Part shown: one piece after another, positions 48,509-57,152 of the stretch | Layout: each line of letters begins with the position of its first letter | How positions within the stretch are numbered: position 1 is the stretch's first letter | From: Couchioplanes azureus | GTDB lineage: Bacteria; Actinomycetota; Actinomycetes; Mycobacteriales; Micromonosporaceae | Length of the DNA stretch: 64,000 nt | Direction: 5' to 3' | Assembly (NCBI RefSeq): GCF_014648355.1 | Contig: NZ_BMQY01000002.1 | Location: 186,001-250,000 of the forward strand | Position numbers and translations under genes: made by a program | Notes under the pieces: generated by a model | Database searches by the model: none | What the model saw: only the letters and a program-made list of their open reading frames with translations | Told to the model about the DNA's origin: nothing

Positions 48509-51229
48509 TCAGATCAGCCCGTGCTCCCGGGCGTAGGTCACCGCCTCCCGGCGCCGGGCCACGTTCAGCTTGCGGTAGATCGACCTCAGGTGCGCCTTGA
48601 CGGTGTTGGTCGACACGCCCAGCTCGGCGGCGATGTCGCCGGCCGTCAACATCGTCGGAAGGAAGCTCAGCACCTCCCGCTCCCGCCCGCTGAGCTCTCC
48701 GGCCCGGATGGCGACGGTCCCGCCGGCGTCGGCCGCCGTCATCGCCTTCAGGACGTCCGCGACGAACGCCGTGCTGCGGTGGGTCAGCAGACTCTGCCGC
48801 CGGACGAGCCGCTCCAGGCGACCGCCGGCCATGGCGACGAACGGTGTGATCAGGCCCTCGTGCTCGGCCAGCGCGAGGGCGCCGGCGAGCGCCGAGGCGG
48901 CGCGGAGGCCCTGCCGCCGGGCGTCGGCGATCAGGGCGGTCAGCAGGTGCGCCTCGACGGTGGTCACCGTCTCGGTGAGCGAGACGGACGCCCCGGCCAG
49001 CAACGCTTCCGCGCGGGAGAGGTCACCCACCGCGAACGCCGCCCGGGCGTGACACACCCGCTCGGCGAACGTCGGTGCGGCATCGGCCGCGTACCGCTGC
49101 TCGACCGCCTCGATCGCGCCCGTCCGCAGGTCCACCCGCGACTCGATCAGCAGGAGCCACCGGTCCAGAGCGGGCGCCCGGATCCGCGGGTCCCGCTGCC
49201 GGTGCGCCTGCGCGAGCACGGCCCGGGCCACACTGAACTCGCCCCGCGCCGACGCCAGCTCGGCCTGACAGGCCAGCCAGGCCAGCTGCTGCGCGACCTC
49301 CCGCTCCTGGCCCAGCGCCCGGCGTCCCTGATGGAGGGCCCGCTGTGCCGGCGCCAGCTCCCGGCGTGCCACGTGCACCAGCGTCATGGCCAGATGCGCG
49401 GCCGCGGTCTGCCAGGTGGAGGTCCAGCCGCCCCGGTCCGCCAGGTCGCGGGCGGACGCGGCGAGGCGGCCGGCTTCCTGGACCGATCCGTACATGATCT
49501 CCAGCAGGGCCCGGTGGCCCGTCGCGTTGATCTCCACGAGCGGGGCGCCGGCGGCTCGCGCGGCGGTCGAGGCGCTCCACAGGAACCGTTCCGCGAGATC
49601 CGTCCGTCCCTGCCAGAACAGCCCGACACCCTTGGTGGTCAGCGCGATCGCCCGGTATTGCACGGCGGCCGGTATCTCGGCCATCCCGGACCCGCCCAGG
49701 GCGGCGAGCAGCCGCGTCGTCTCGGCGACGACCGCCGGCATGTCGCCGACCGCCCGGTGTACGCCCAGCTCCAGCGCGCGGATCGCGGTCTCGACCGGCG
49801 TCCGGTCCCCCGCGGGCCGGCCCTGCACCAGCCCGCGCGCCGCCACCAGGCGTTCCGGGATCGCATCCCAGTCCCCCGCGTCGAACAGCAGCAGGGCACC
49901 GCACACCATCAACTCCGCGGTCGTCGTCAGCTCCCCGGCGGGAATACCCCGGAGCACCCGCAGGAGCGTCGCCCGGTCGGCAGACAGGATCATCGGGACG
50001 GCCTGCGCGACCACCACGCGGCCGACGAAGGACCAGTCGCCGCCGGCGGACGCGTGCGCGAGCGCGTCGAGGATCGAGCCGTGGGCGAGGTGCCAGCGTG
50101 CCGCCCGCCCGTGCAACTCCGGCACGCAGGGCGCACACTCCAGAGCCAGACGATGCCGCAGCATGTCGCGCAGGAGCCGGTGGAAGCGGAACCACTGCGG
50201 CCGGGCACCGAGCCGGACGACGAAGTCGCTGACCAGCTCGAGCTCCTCGAGGATCCGCCGGCCGTCGCCGTCCAGGGTGATCGCGTCGGCCAGATCGCCG
50301 CAGACCTGCTCACAGATGCTCGTGTACAGCAGGAAGCGCAGTGTCCGCGGCGGTTGCGCGGCGAGGACCTCGTTGGTCAGGTACTCGGCGACCAGGCGCA
50401 CGTCGCCGGCGAAGTCGGCGATCCGGCGTGGCCCGCCGGGTGCGGTCAGGAAGTCCGCGGCCATCTGCAGGCCGGCCGGCCATCCCCCGGTACGCTCGAC
50501 CAGCGCCGCCACGTCGGTGCCGCTGAGGTGGAGACCGGGACGGGCCAGCACCAGCGCCGCCTCCTCGGCGGTACAGGCGAGATCGACGCCGCGGATCTCC
50601 CGCAGGCCGCCCGCGAGACGCAGCCGGTACAACGGCAGCGCGGGCTCCGCGCGGCTGATCAGGACGAGACGCAGGTTCGGCCACGGCCGGTCGATCAGCC
50701 TGCCGAGCTCGCGAAGAACCTCGCCGTCATCGATCTCCTCGAGGTTGTCGATCACCATGACCGTCGGCGTCGGCAACCGCATGATGCCGTCGGTCGGGGT
50801 CGCCATCCGGTCCCCGGCGCCCGCGGGAACCCCGGGCGGCTCCGCCGACGGGCCACCGTGCGGCACCACCCCCGCCGTCCGCAGGGCCGCTGCCACGCCG
50901 GACCAGAACGACGGCACGTCGTTGTCGGTGCGATCCGCGGTGAGCCAGGCCACGGGGAACGGCCGGTCCTCCAGCCAGGTCGAGACCAGCACGGTCTTTC
51001 CCCAGCCGGCGCCGGCGCAGACGAGCGTCACGGGAACGTGCAGCGCCGCGTCGAGCGTGCGGATCAGCCGCGGGCGGGAAACGTGCGGCCGGAACATCTG
51101 CGGCCGGGTCACCTTGGCCCCGTCATCGGTGGCGAGCGCCGGCGCCCCGGGACACCGGCGCGGCCGCCGGCCCGGCCGTCCCTGCGTCGGCGAACCGGCC
51201 ACCCGTCCGGTCACGTCGTCGAGTTCCAC
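48509..51229 (-). CDS. MalT-type STAND ATPase/LuxR transcriptional regulator 2
   Basis: 906 residues. After a basic, probably disordered 40-residue start comes RPHVSRPRLIRTLDAAL, Walker A AGAGWGKT (72-79), Walker B-like VMVIDNLEEI and TGGWPAGLQMAADFL. The FRFHRLLRDMLRHRL region, a helical sensor of about 450 residues and a LuxR HTH (LSGREREVLSFLPTM ... STNTVKAHLRSIYRKL) complete it. The HTH is close in sequence to that of regulator 1, so overlapping DNA targets are plausible. GTG 51229 is the likely start. The inverted repeat at 51260-51279 may control it. Confidence 0.88.
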   Translation of the reverse strand: MELDDVTGRVAGSPTQGRPGRRPRRCPGAPALATDDGAKVTRPQMFRPHVSRPRLIRTLDAALHVPVTLVCAGAGWGKTVLVSTWLEDRPFPVAWLTADRTDNDVPSFWSGVAAALRTAGVVPHGGPSAEPPGVPAGAGDRMATPTDGIMRLPTPTVMVIDNLEEIDDGEVLRELGRLIDRPWPNLRLVLISRAEPALPLYRLRLAGGLREIRGVDLACTAEEAALVLARPGLHLSGTDVAALVERTGGWPAGLQMAADFLTAPGGPRRIADFAGDVRLVAEYLTNEVLAAQPPRTLRFLLYTSICEQVCGDLADAITLDGDGRRILEELELVSDFVVRLGARPQWFRFHRLLRDMLRHRLALECAPCVPELHGRAARWHLAHGSILDALAHASAGGDWSFVGRVVVAQAVPMILSADRATLLRVLRGIPAGELTTTAELMVCGALLLFDAGDWDAIPERLVAARGLVQGRPAGDRTPVETAIRALELGVHRAVGDMPAVVAETTRLLAALGGSGMAEIPAAVQYRAIALTTKGVGLFWQGRTDLAERFLWSASTAARAAGAPLVEINATGHRALLEIMYGSVQEAGRLAASARDLADRGGWTSTWQTAAAHLAMTLVHVARRELAPAQRALHQGRRALGQEREVAQQLAWLACQAELASARGEFSVARAVLAQAHRQRDPRIRAPALDRWLLLIESRVDLRTGAIEAVEQRYAADAAPTFAERVCHARAAFAVGDLSRAEALLAGASVSLTETVTTVEAHLLTALIADARRQGLRAASALAGALALAEHEGLITPFVAMAGGRLERLVRRQSLLTHRSTAFVADVLKAMTAADAGGTVAIRAGELSGREREVLSFLPTMLTAGDIAAELGVSTNTVKAHLRSIYRKLNVARRREAVTYAREHGLI

Positions 51230-51259
51230 GCCGTCCCGCCCTTCGGCAGTGATCGAAAG

Positions 51260-51279
51260 CCATCGAATGGACTCGATGG
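51260..51279 (-). repeat. Perfect inverted repeat in front of regulator 2
   Basis: CCATCGA-ATGGAC-TCGATGG: 7-bp arms with a 6-nt spacer, centred about 40 bp upstream of GTG 51229. It differs from the GGATGA boxes and may be a separate operator. Confidence 0.5.
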
Positions 51280-51422
51280 GGCATCATGCTTCAGGGTGCT
51301 CCTGGGCTGGTCGTCATACGCCTCGGCAGAGAACGACGCCGTCCTCGAGAGCGTGGCGCCATCCAGCGAATCACGCCTTTCCGCCACGGAGCAACGCTGT
51401 CACACCGAGGGCGGCGCGCATC

Positions 51423-51439
51423 TCATCCCCGAAGGAGGA
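51423..51439 (+). promoter_or_regulatory. Inverted GGATGA box 15 (YbdK-type ligase gene)
   Basis: TCATCC-CCGAA-GGAGGA, with the G variant in the right arm. -10-like GAGACT (51462-51467) at 31 bp from the centre; predicted start near 51474, leader 29 nt to ATG 51503. Confidence 0.7.
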
Positions 51440-51502
51440 GGTGCGGTCACGCACATCGCACGAGACTGTCAAGCATCCTCGCCGGGTGCGAAAGGCGGAG
51501 CG

Positions 51503-52699
51503 ATGCTGACCCTGGGGGTGGAGGAGGAGTTCCTGCTGCTGGACGGGACCGGTGCCGTGGCGTCCGCGGCATCCAAGGTGGCGCGGCACGCCGGCTTCGA
51601 CGGCCGGGTCACCCCCGAGTACATGAGCTACCAGCTGGAGACGATGAGCCGCGTGTGCCGGCGGCTGGACGAGCTGCGCAGCGACCTGGTGGAGCTCCGG
51701 CGGCGGGCGGCCACCGGCGCCCGGCAGGCCGGGGTGTGGCTGGTCGCGAGCGGGACACCGCCGTTCCGGGCCGGTCCGCTCGACGCGCTGAGCGACCACG
51801 CCCGCTACCGGGCGCTGGCCCGCCAGTTCCCCTCGGCCACCGCGGCGGGCGGCACCTGCGCCTGTCACGTCCATGTCGGGGTACCCGACCGCGATCTTGC
51901 CGTTGCCGCGACCGTCCGCCTGCGCCCCTGGCTGCCGGCGCTGCTGGCCCTCACCGTGAACTCGCCCTACGCCGCCGGCGCGGACACCGGCTGGGCCAGC
52001 TACCGCTACGTGGCGCAACGCCGCTGGCCGACGTTCCGCCCGCCGGAATTCTGGCCGAGCGCCCGGCGGTACGACGAGGTCGTGCACTCCCTGGTGACCT
52101 GCCGCGCGGCGATGGACGAGGCGAGCGTGTACTTCCTGGCCCGGCCCTCCGCGCGCTACCCGACGGTGGAGGTCCGCGTCGCCGACACCTGCCTGGCCGC
52201 CGACGACGCGGTCGGGTACGCGGGCCTGGTGCGCGCCCTGGTCGCCACGGCGATCGAGGACGAGCGCCGGCGCCGCCCGCAGCACCCCGCGCCCGGGTTC
52301 TCGGTCGACGCCGCCCTGCTCATGGCCGCCCAGCGGGGCACCCGGATGACGTCCCCGCGGACGGCCCAGGAGTCGGCGGGCCTGGTCGCCCGGCTGCTGT
52401 CCAAGGTCACACCCGCGCTGGCCGCCGCCGGAGACCTCGACGAGGTCCGCGCCTGGGTCTCCCGTCAGCTGCGCGGCGGCACCGGGGCGGACCGGCAACG
52501 AGGCCTGTGGTCCCGCGCGGAATGTCCGGCCGAGTTCGTCACCGCGCTCGCGGGCAGCACGGTCCCCTCCGTCGTGCCCGCCCGGGTCAGCAGCCTTCGG
52601 GTGGAAGAGGGTTCTGCGCCGCGCCCCAGCGCTCGACCCGGTGGGCGACATAGGCCAGCACCGCCGCCACCCGATCCGGCAGCACCCGTGCCGAGCTGA
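51503..52699 (+). CDS. YbdK-type carboxylate-amine (glutamate-cysteine) ligase
   Basis: 398 residues. MLTLGVEEEFLLLD at the start, VTPEYMSYQLETMS, CACHVHVGVPDRDLA and PTVEVRVADTCLAADDAVGYAGLVRAL are the GCS2/YbdK landmarks; the last 45 or so residues are a Pro/Arg-rich tail not typical of the family. YbdK has weak glutamate-cysteine ligase activity in E. coli; the real substrate is uncertain. GGCGGAG upstream of ATG 51503. The 3' end overlaps the convergent NACHT gene by 113 bp. Confidence 0.85.
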   Translation: MLTLGVEEEFLLLDGTGAVASAASKVARHAGFDGRVTPEYMSYQLETMSRVCRRLDELRSDLVELRRRAATGARQAGVWLVASGTPPFRAGPLDALSDHARYRALARQFPSATAAGGTCACHVHVGVPDRDLAVAATVRLRPWLPALLALTVNSPYAAGADTGWASYRYVAQRRWPTFRPPEFWPSARRYDEVVHSLVTCRAAMDEASVYFLARPSARYPTVEVRVADTCLAADDAVGYAGLVRALVATAIEDERRRRPQHPAPGFSVDAALLMAAQRGTRMTSPRTAQESAGLVARLLSKVTPALAAAGDLDEVRAWVSRQLRGGTGADRQRGLWSRAECPAEFVTALAGSTVPSVVPARVSSLRVEEGSAPRPSARPGGRHRPAPPPPDPAAPVPS

Positions 52700-55600
52700 C
52701 CGCGTCCACGGCCGCGGCCAGGAAGTCGGACTCGCCGGCGACGTCACGGAGCTCGGCGGAGACTGCGGCGAGGGCGGCCTCCAGGATCTCGGCGTGACGG
52801 TACGCCTCCTCCAACTGCGGCAGCAGGCCTGCCAGCCGTCGGTGGACGCCAGCGATGCTCACCCCGTCGCTCTCTTCCGGCGCAGGGTCGTCGGGTCTGG
52901 GCACGGCCGCCGGTCTGGGATGTGCCGGCCGCAGCGCCACGAGGACCGCATGAAGATTCGGCTCGTCCCCCGGTCCGATGGCGAATCTGCCATATGCCTC
53001 CTGCAACCAGAGGCAGGTCTCCGCCAGGCGGAGGGCGGCGCCAGGCTCGCCCGTCCCGCGCGGAAGGGCCCTACCGGCCGCGCGAAGGATCGACGGGACG
53101 AGCAGCCGGATATCCAGTGCGTCGGATTGCACCAGGGTCGTGATCACCTCGGCGGCGGTCTCCACGGGAACCGTGTCCGACTCCAGGGCCCGGATGAGCT
53201 GACGGGCGTACTCCTGCTGCGCCCGCTCGTCCCACGGCGGGAAGCGGTACGCGGCGATCTGGGCGCAGGCCAGGTAGGCCCGGTGCACAGTGTCCGGGTC
53301 GGCGTCGAGCGCCGGAAGCAGCCAGACGCGCAGCAGCGCCTCGGCGGCCGACGGGCACTCGTCGGAGACCCCGCGGCAATATGTCCGCACGCTGGGATTC
53401 AGCGCCGACTCCAGCACGGGGGTCAGCGCGTGCAACAGGGTGCTGTCGGCGGCGCACAGCGAGAACTGGATCAGGCGGCGATAGTCCCTCGCCGCCATCA
53501 CGTCGGCGAAGGCGAACTCGCTCCGCTGGTCCTCCGGACGGTCGTACAGCCACACGGGATCCGGCACGGGAACCGGAGCCGAGCCGTCCACGAGGCGCAG
53601 CCGGACGTCGCGGGCACCGGAGTCGTCCCGGCACGGCGTGGCGGCGACGTGCTCGACCATCGCATGCCAGCCCGCGCTGCTGAGCTGGGAATGCCAGAGC
53701 AACGCCTGGTCGTGCCACCGGTGGCCGGCATCGTGACCGTCCAGCTCGGCCAGTGCGCCGAAACGGAGATCACCGGAGACGAGAACCGCGAGCAGGACGA
53801 GATTGGCCGTGTAGACGGCGTACCGGGCGGGCATCGGCAGCGTCGCCGGCCGGTAGTCGCCGGCCTGCACCGCCCAGGTCACGTCCTGGCTACGGCGGTA
53901 CAGGGTCGTCGTGACCGTCGCCCACGCCTCCCGGCCGGCCACGGGAAGACGCTCGGCCATCTCCCGGCAGAACCGGATGATCGGGGCACGACCCGCCAGG
54001 GGCGCGAACGACAGCAGCCGGGAGAGCAGGCCGTCGTCGGCGCTCCAGCCCGCGGAGACGGTGACGGACGCGCGGGCCACCGCCTCGCCGAGCAACTGCC
54101 ACGTGAAGCGGGCGACGAGATACTCGCCGAAGGTGGCGTGCAGGAACTCGTACGTCTGCAGGGTGGCCCGGCCCCGGACGGCCTGGGCGCGGTGGACGAA
54201 GAAGAACCGGCCGAGCAGCAGCGTGGCGGGACCGATCCCGTCGCCGACCGTACCCTCCGGCGGCCGGCCGAAGATCGCCGTGAGGTCGGCCTCGAGATCG
54301 CGCTCGCCCACCCACTGGGCCGAGCGGTTCAGCATGGCGAACGCCACCACGGACAGGCGGCGCAGCTCCAGCTCGACTTCCCGGGCGCACTGCTCCTCGG
54401 CGAGGTGCGGCGCCGCCTTGCGCACCTCCCGGCGCGCGAAGCTGGTGAGCAGCCGCTCGTAGAGCTCCACCTCCGAGAGCGTCCCGGTATGCTGCAACGC
54501 GTTCTCGTCGGCGTCGTAGAGGGCGAGCAGCAGCAGCAGCAACGGCTGGCCGGCCAGTTCGGGGAAGCGCAGCGCCACCTCGGCCGGGAGCGGGCGCAGA
54601 CCCCGGGAGCCGAGCAGGCCGGCGTTGACCCCGTGCCAGACGTCCAGCCAGCGGGTGATCCGTTCGGTGTCGAACGGTTCCAGGCGCAGGGCAAGGGTCT
54701 CCGGCGGCGGCGCCGCGCGATCCGCGACGCTGGTGCGGGTCGTGACCACGAACGCCACCGCCCGGCCCAGGTCCCGCTCCCGCTGCTGAAAGTCGGCGAC
54801 CCGGTGCAGGTAGTCGGTCTGGCTGGTCGCGGTGGCCTGGAGCAGCTCGTCGAAGCCGTCCAGCAGCACCACCGGCAGGCGGCCTCCCGCGGCCTCCGCC
54901 ACCCGCGGCCAGCTGACGGGCTCGGTGGTGGACGACCCGACCGCCTGCTCGATCTGGCGTTGCAGGTCGAGTGAGGTGTCCACATCGCGCAGCGGCACCC
55001 GGATCGGCAGGAAGCCGCCCTCGGACAACTCCGCGGCGAGCACCCTGGTCAGGACCGACTTCCCGGCGCCCGGCTGGCCGAGCACCAGCAGCGGGGCCTG
55101 CCGCGCGCGCGGGGAGGTCAGGAAGCCGGTCAGGAACGGGTGCAGGTCGGACCGGACCGGCCGGTCGGTCCAGGTCCGCTCGTCGCCGGCCGGGTTGTCG
55201 ACCGACGCCTCGAGGATGCGGAACAGCGCCGGCACGTACGCCTGGCGCAGGCTCGGCACCTCCAGCCCGGCCGGCAGGTCACCGGAATCGGCCACCGGGC
55301 GATCGAGCAGCGCCCCGTAGGCACGGCCCAGCAGGTGAGGCAGGTGAGCCGCGGTGACCGTCACGGCGACCTGCCGCATCAGGCCGCCCAGGTCGTGCAG
55401 GGCAGAAAGCACGGCCCGGTGGTCGCGGTCACGTACCCAGAGGGCGACCTCCGGGCAGTCCGCCTGAAGGTCGAGCAGCAACCGCTCGTAGCGGGCGACG
55501 GCACCCGCCGGCACCTCCGCGAGGGCGCGCTCCGCCCGGTCGGCTTCACCGGTGCTGAGCTCGTCCCACACGGACAGCCCGCGAAGGAACGCGATCACCG

Positions 55601-56093
55601 CCCGGGAGAGGTCACGGTAGTAGGTGCCGCGCAGGCTCTTCAGATACTCCTCACGGAACCCGTGCGGCTCGGGCAGACCGACGGTGGCGTGGAGCGCGGC
55701 CTGCGCCACCCGCTCGGCCTGCGGCCGGGTGCCCGCCAGCCGCCACTGATCCTCGCTGGTGAGCCGCAGCTTGGACAGCTCGAACGGCAGACGGGTCCCG
55801 GCCAGCGCCTCGAAGTAGGCGGCGATCACGACGATGGTGTGGGCCGCGGCGATCCGGTCGGTGCGGTCCAGGCGGTGCGCGCCGGTGAGCCGCCTGCCGA
55901 CCGCCGTGGCGACCTGGTGCGACAGGTCGGCGAACCTGGCCAGCGCGTCGAACCAGCCGAGGACGGCCGGCGTGGTCACGGTCGCGCCGAGCAGAATGCC
56001 GCCGGTGGCGTCGTCGATGCGGCGCACCACGTCCAGCTCCGGCCCCTGGCCGAGGATCCGCACGGCATCGGCATAGCTGAGCGTCTTCGGCAC
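52587..56093 (-). CDS. NACHT-domain STAND NTPase
   Basis: 1168 residues. An N-terminal helical domain of about 270 residues (KTLSYADAVRILG ... SHQVATAVGRRL) is of the NNH type found before bacterial NACHT modules. Then Walker A GQPGAGKS (339-346) and the NACHT Walker B LPVVLLDGFDEL (406-417). Sensor and winged-helix parts follow (YEFLHATFGEYLVARF is the typical end), then a long helical C-terminal sensor of about 450 residues without obvious repeats. Some bacterial NACHT proteins are anti-phage; others are regulatory. No nuclease or other effector domain is recognisable. GTG 56093 has a poor ribosome site. Confidence 0.85.
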   Translation of the reverse strand: MPKTLSYADAVRILGQGPELDVVRRIDDATGGILLGATVTTPAVLGWFDALARFADLSHQVATAVGRRLTGAHRLDRTDRIAAAHTIVVIAAYFEALAGTRLPFELSKLRLTSEDQWRLAGTRPQAERVAQAALHATVGLPEPHGFREEYLKSLRGTYYRDLSRAVIAFLRGLSVWDELSTGEADRAERALAEVPAGAVARYERLLLDLQADCPEVALWVRDRDHRAVLSALHDLGGLMRQVAVTVTAAHLPHLLGRAYGALLDRPVADSGDLPAGLEVPSLRQAYVPALFRILEASVDNPAGDERTWTDRPVRSDLHPFLTGFLTSPRARQAPLLVLGQPGAGKSVLTRVLAAELSEGGFLPIRVPLRDVDTSLDLQRQIEQAVGSSTTEPVSWPRVAEAAGGRLPVVLLDGFDELLQATATSQTDYLHRVADFQQRERDLGRAVAFVVTTRTSVADRAAPPPETLALRLEPFDTERITRWLDVWHGVNAGLLGSRGLRPLPAEVALRFPELAGQPLLLLLLALYDADENALQHTGTLSEVELYERLLTSFARREVRKAAPHLAEEQCAREVELELRRLSVVAFAMLNRSAQWVGERDLEADLTAIFGRPPEGTVGDGIGPATLLLGRFFFVHRAQAVRGRATLQTYEFLHATFGEYLVARFTWQLLGEAVARASVTVSAGWSADDGLLSRLLSFAPLAGRAPIIRFCREMAERLPVAGREAWATVTTTLYRRSQDVTWAVQAGDYRPATLPMPARYAVYTANLVLLAVLVSGDLRFGALAELDGHDAGHRWHDQALLWHSQLSSAGWHAMVEHVAATPCRDDSGARDVRLRLVDGSAPVPVPDPVWLYDRPEDQRSEFAFADVMAARDYRRLIQFSLCAADSTLLHALTPVLESALNPSVRTYCRGVSDECPSAAEALLRVWLLPALDADPDTVHRAYLACAQIAAYRFPPWDERAQQEYARQLIRALESDTVPVETAAEVITTLVQSDALDIRLLVPSILRAAGRALPRGTGEPGAALRLAETCLWLQEAYGRFAIGPGDEPNLHAVLVALRPAHPRPAAVPRPDDPAPEESDGVSIAGVHRRLAGLLPQLEEAYRHAEILEAALAAVSAELRDVAGESDFLAAAVDAVSSARVLPDRVAAVLAYVAHRVERWGAAQNPLPPEGC

Positions 56094-56162
56094 TCCGCCA
56101 TCTTGAACACAAGATCTGCCGGCACACAACGAATTCGGTGGCGGCGCCGTCGGCGTCTCGCC

Positions 56163-56168
56163 TAGCGT
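56163..56168 (+). promoter_or_regulatory. Predicted leaderless -10 box of the phosphotransferase gene
   Basis: TAGCGT lies 7 nt before GTG 56176; no Shine-Dalgarno sequence is seen. Confidence 0.45.
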
Positions 56169-56175
56169 GCCGGTC

Positions 56176-57102
56176 GTGCCGATGCATGACGACGAGGTGC
56201 GGGCTACCGCCGGGCAGGTGCGCCGGCTGGTCGCGGCCCAGTGCCCACAGTGGGCCGGCCTGCCCGTGACGCCGCTGCCCGACGAGGTGGAGGGCACCGA
56301 CCACGTCCTCTTCCGGATCGGCGGCACGCTCGTCGCCCGGATGCCGAAGATCGGCTGGGCGGTCGACCAGGCCGAGTCCGACGCGCGGTGGCTGCCCGTG
56401 CTGGCGCCCCGGCTGCCGGCGCGGATTCCGGTCCCGCTGCACCTGGGCGAGCCCGGCGCGGGATTCCCGTGGCGATGGACCGTGGTGCCGTGGATCGACG
56501 GAGCCACGCTCCCCCGGCGGGGCTGCGCGGACATCCCGCCGGCCCGCGATCTGGCGGCCTTCGTCCGCGCCCTGCATGCGGTGGATCCGACCGGGGGGCC
56601 GGTCAAGCCGCCGGGCACGCGCGGGTCCGCCCTGCGCCACGCGGACGAGGGCGTCCGCCGGGCGCTGTCCCGGCTCGCCGGGTGCGACGACGGCTTCGAC
56701 GTGGCCGCCGCCGAGGCGGCCTGGGATGCGTGCCTGGCCGCTCCCGCCTGGGACCGGGATCCCGTGTGGATCCACGGCGATCTCCAGCCGGGCAACATCG
56801 TGGTCGACGGCGGCCGGCTGGCCGCGGTCATCGACTTCGGCGCGCTGGGCGTCGGCGATCCCGCTCCGGACCTGGCGGCCGCCCTCTGGACCTTCACCGG
56901 CGCGGCCCGGCAGGCCTACCGGGAGGCGGTCGGCTGCGACGAGGCCACGTGGCGGCGCGCCTGCGGCTGGGCGCTGGCGCCGTCGCTGACCGGCCTCGAC
57001 TACTACCGGCACAGCTTCCCGCGCATGGCCGAGGGATGCCGCCGGATGATCCGCGAGGTGCTCACCGAACTGGCGGAAACCTCACCCGGCCGACGGCCCT
57101 GA
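56176..57102 (+). CDS. Aminoglycoside phosphotransferase (APH)-like kinase
   Basis: 308 residues. APH/choline-kinase fold signs: the FRIGGTLVARMPKIGWAVDQ strand with the ATP-binding Lys, the catalytic loop WIHGDLQPGNIVVDGG (Brenner motif HGDxxxxN) and the metal-binding IDFGALGVGDPAPDLA. A small molecule or drug substrate is likely; resistance cannot be claimed from sequence. GTG 56176 fits a leaderless promoter; in-frame alternatives are GTG 56167 and ATG 56182. It is divergent from the NACHT gene, 82 bp away. Confidence 0.85.
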   Translation: MPMHDDEVRATAGQVRRLVAAQCPQWAGLPVTPLPDEVEGTDHVLFRIGGTLVARMPKIGWAVDQAESDARWLPVLAPRLPARIPVPLHLGEPGAGFPWRWTVVPWIDGATLPRRGCADIPPARDLAAFVRALHAVDPTGGPVKPPGTRGSALRHADEGVRRALSRLAGCDDGFDVAAAEAAWDACLAAPAWDRDPVWIHGDLQPGNIVVDGGRLAAVIDFGALGVGDPAPDLAAALWTFTGAARQAYREAVGCDEATWRRACGWALAPSLTGLDYYRHSFPRMAEGCRRMIREVLTELAETSPGRRP

Positions 57103-57152
57103 GCGGGCGCCGAGCGCCGTGCGGGCGAGCTCGCGGCGCTGATGCCGCTCGA

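Noticed and set aside
56094..56897. Longer N-terminus of the NACHT protein (the frame stays open for another 268 codons)
   Set aside because: The extension lies antisense to the APH-like gene, is low-complexity Arg/Ser/Pro and has no family similarity; the NNH-type domain starts at KTLSYADAV.
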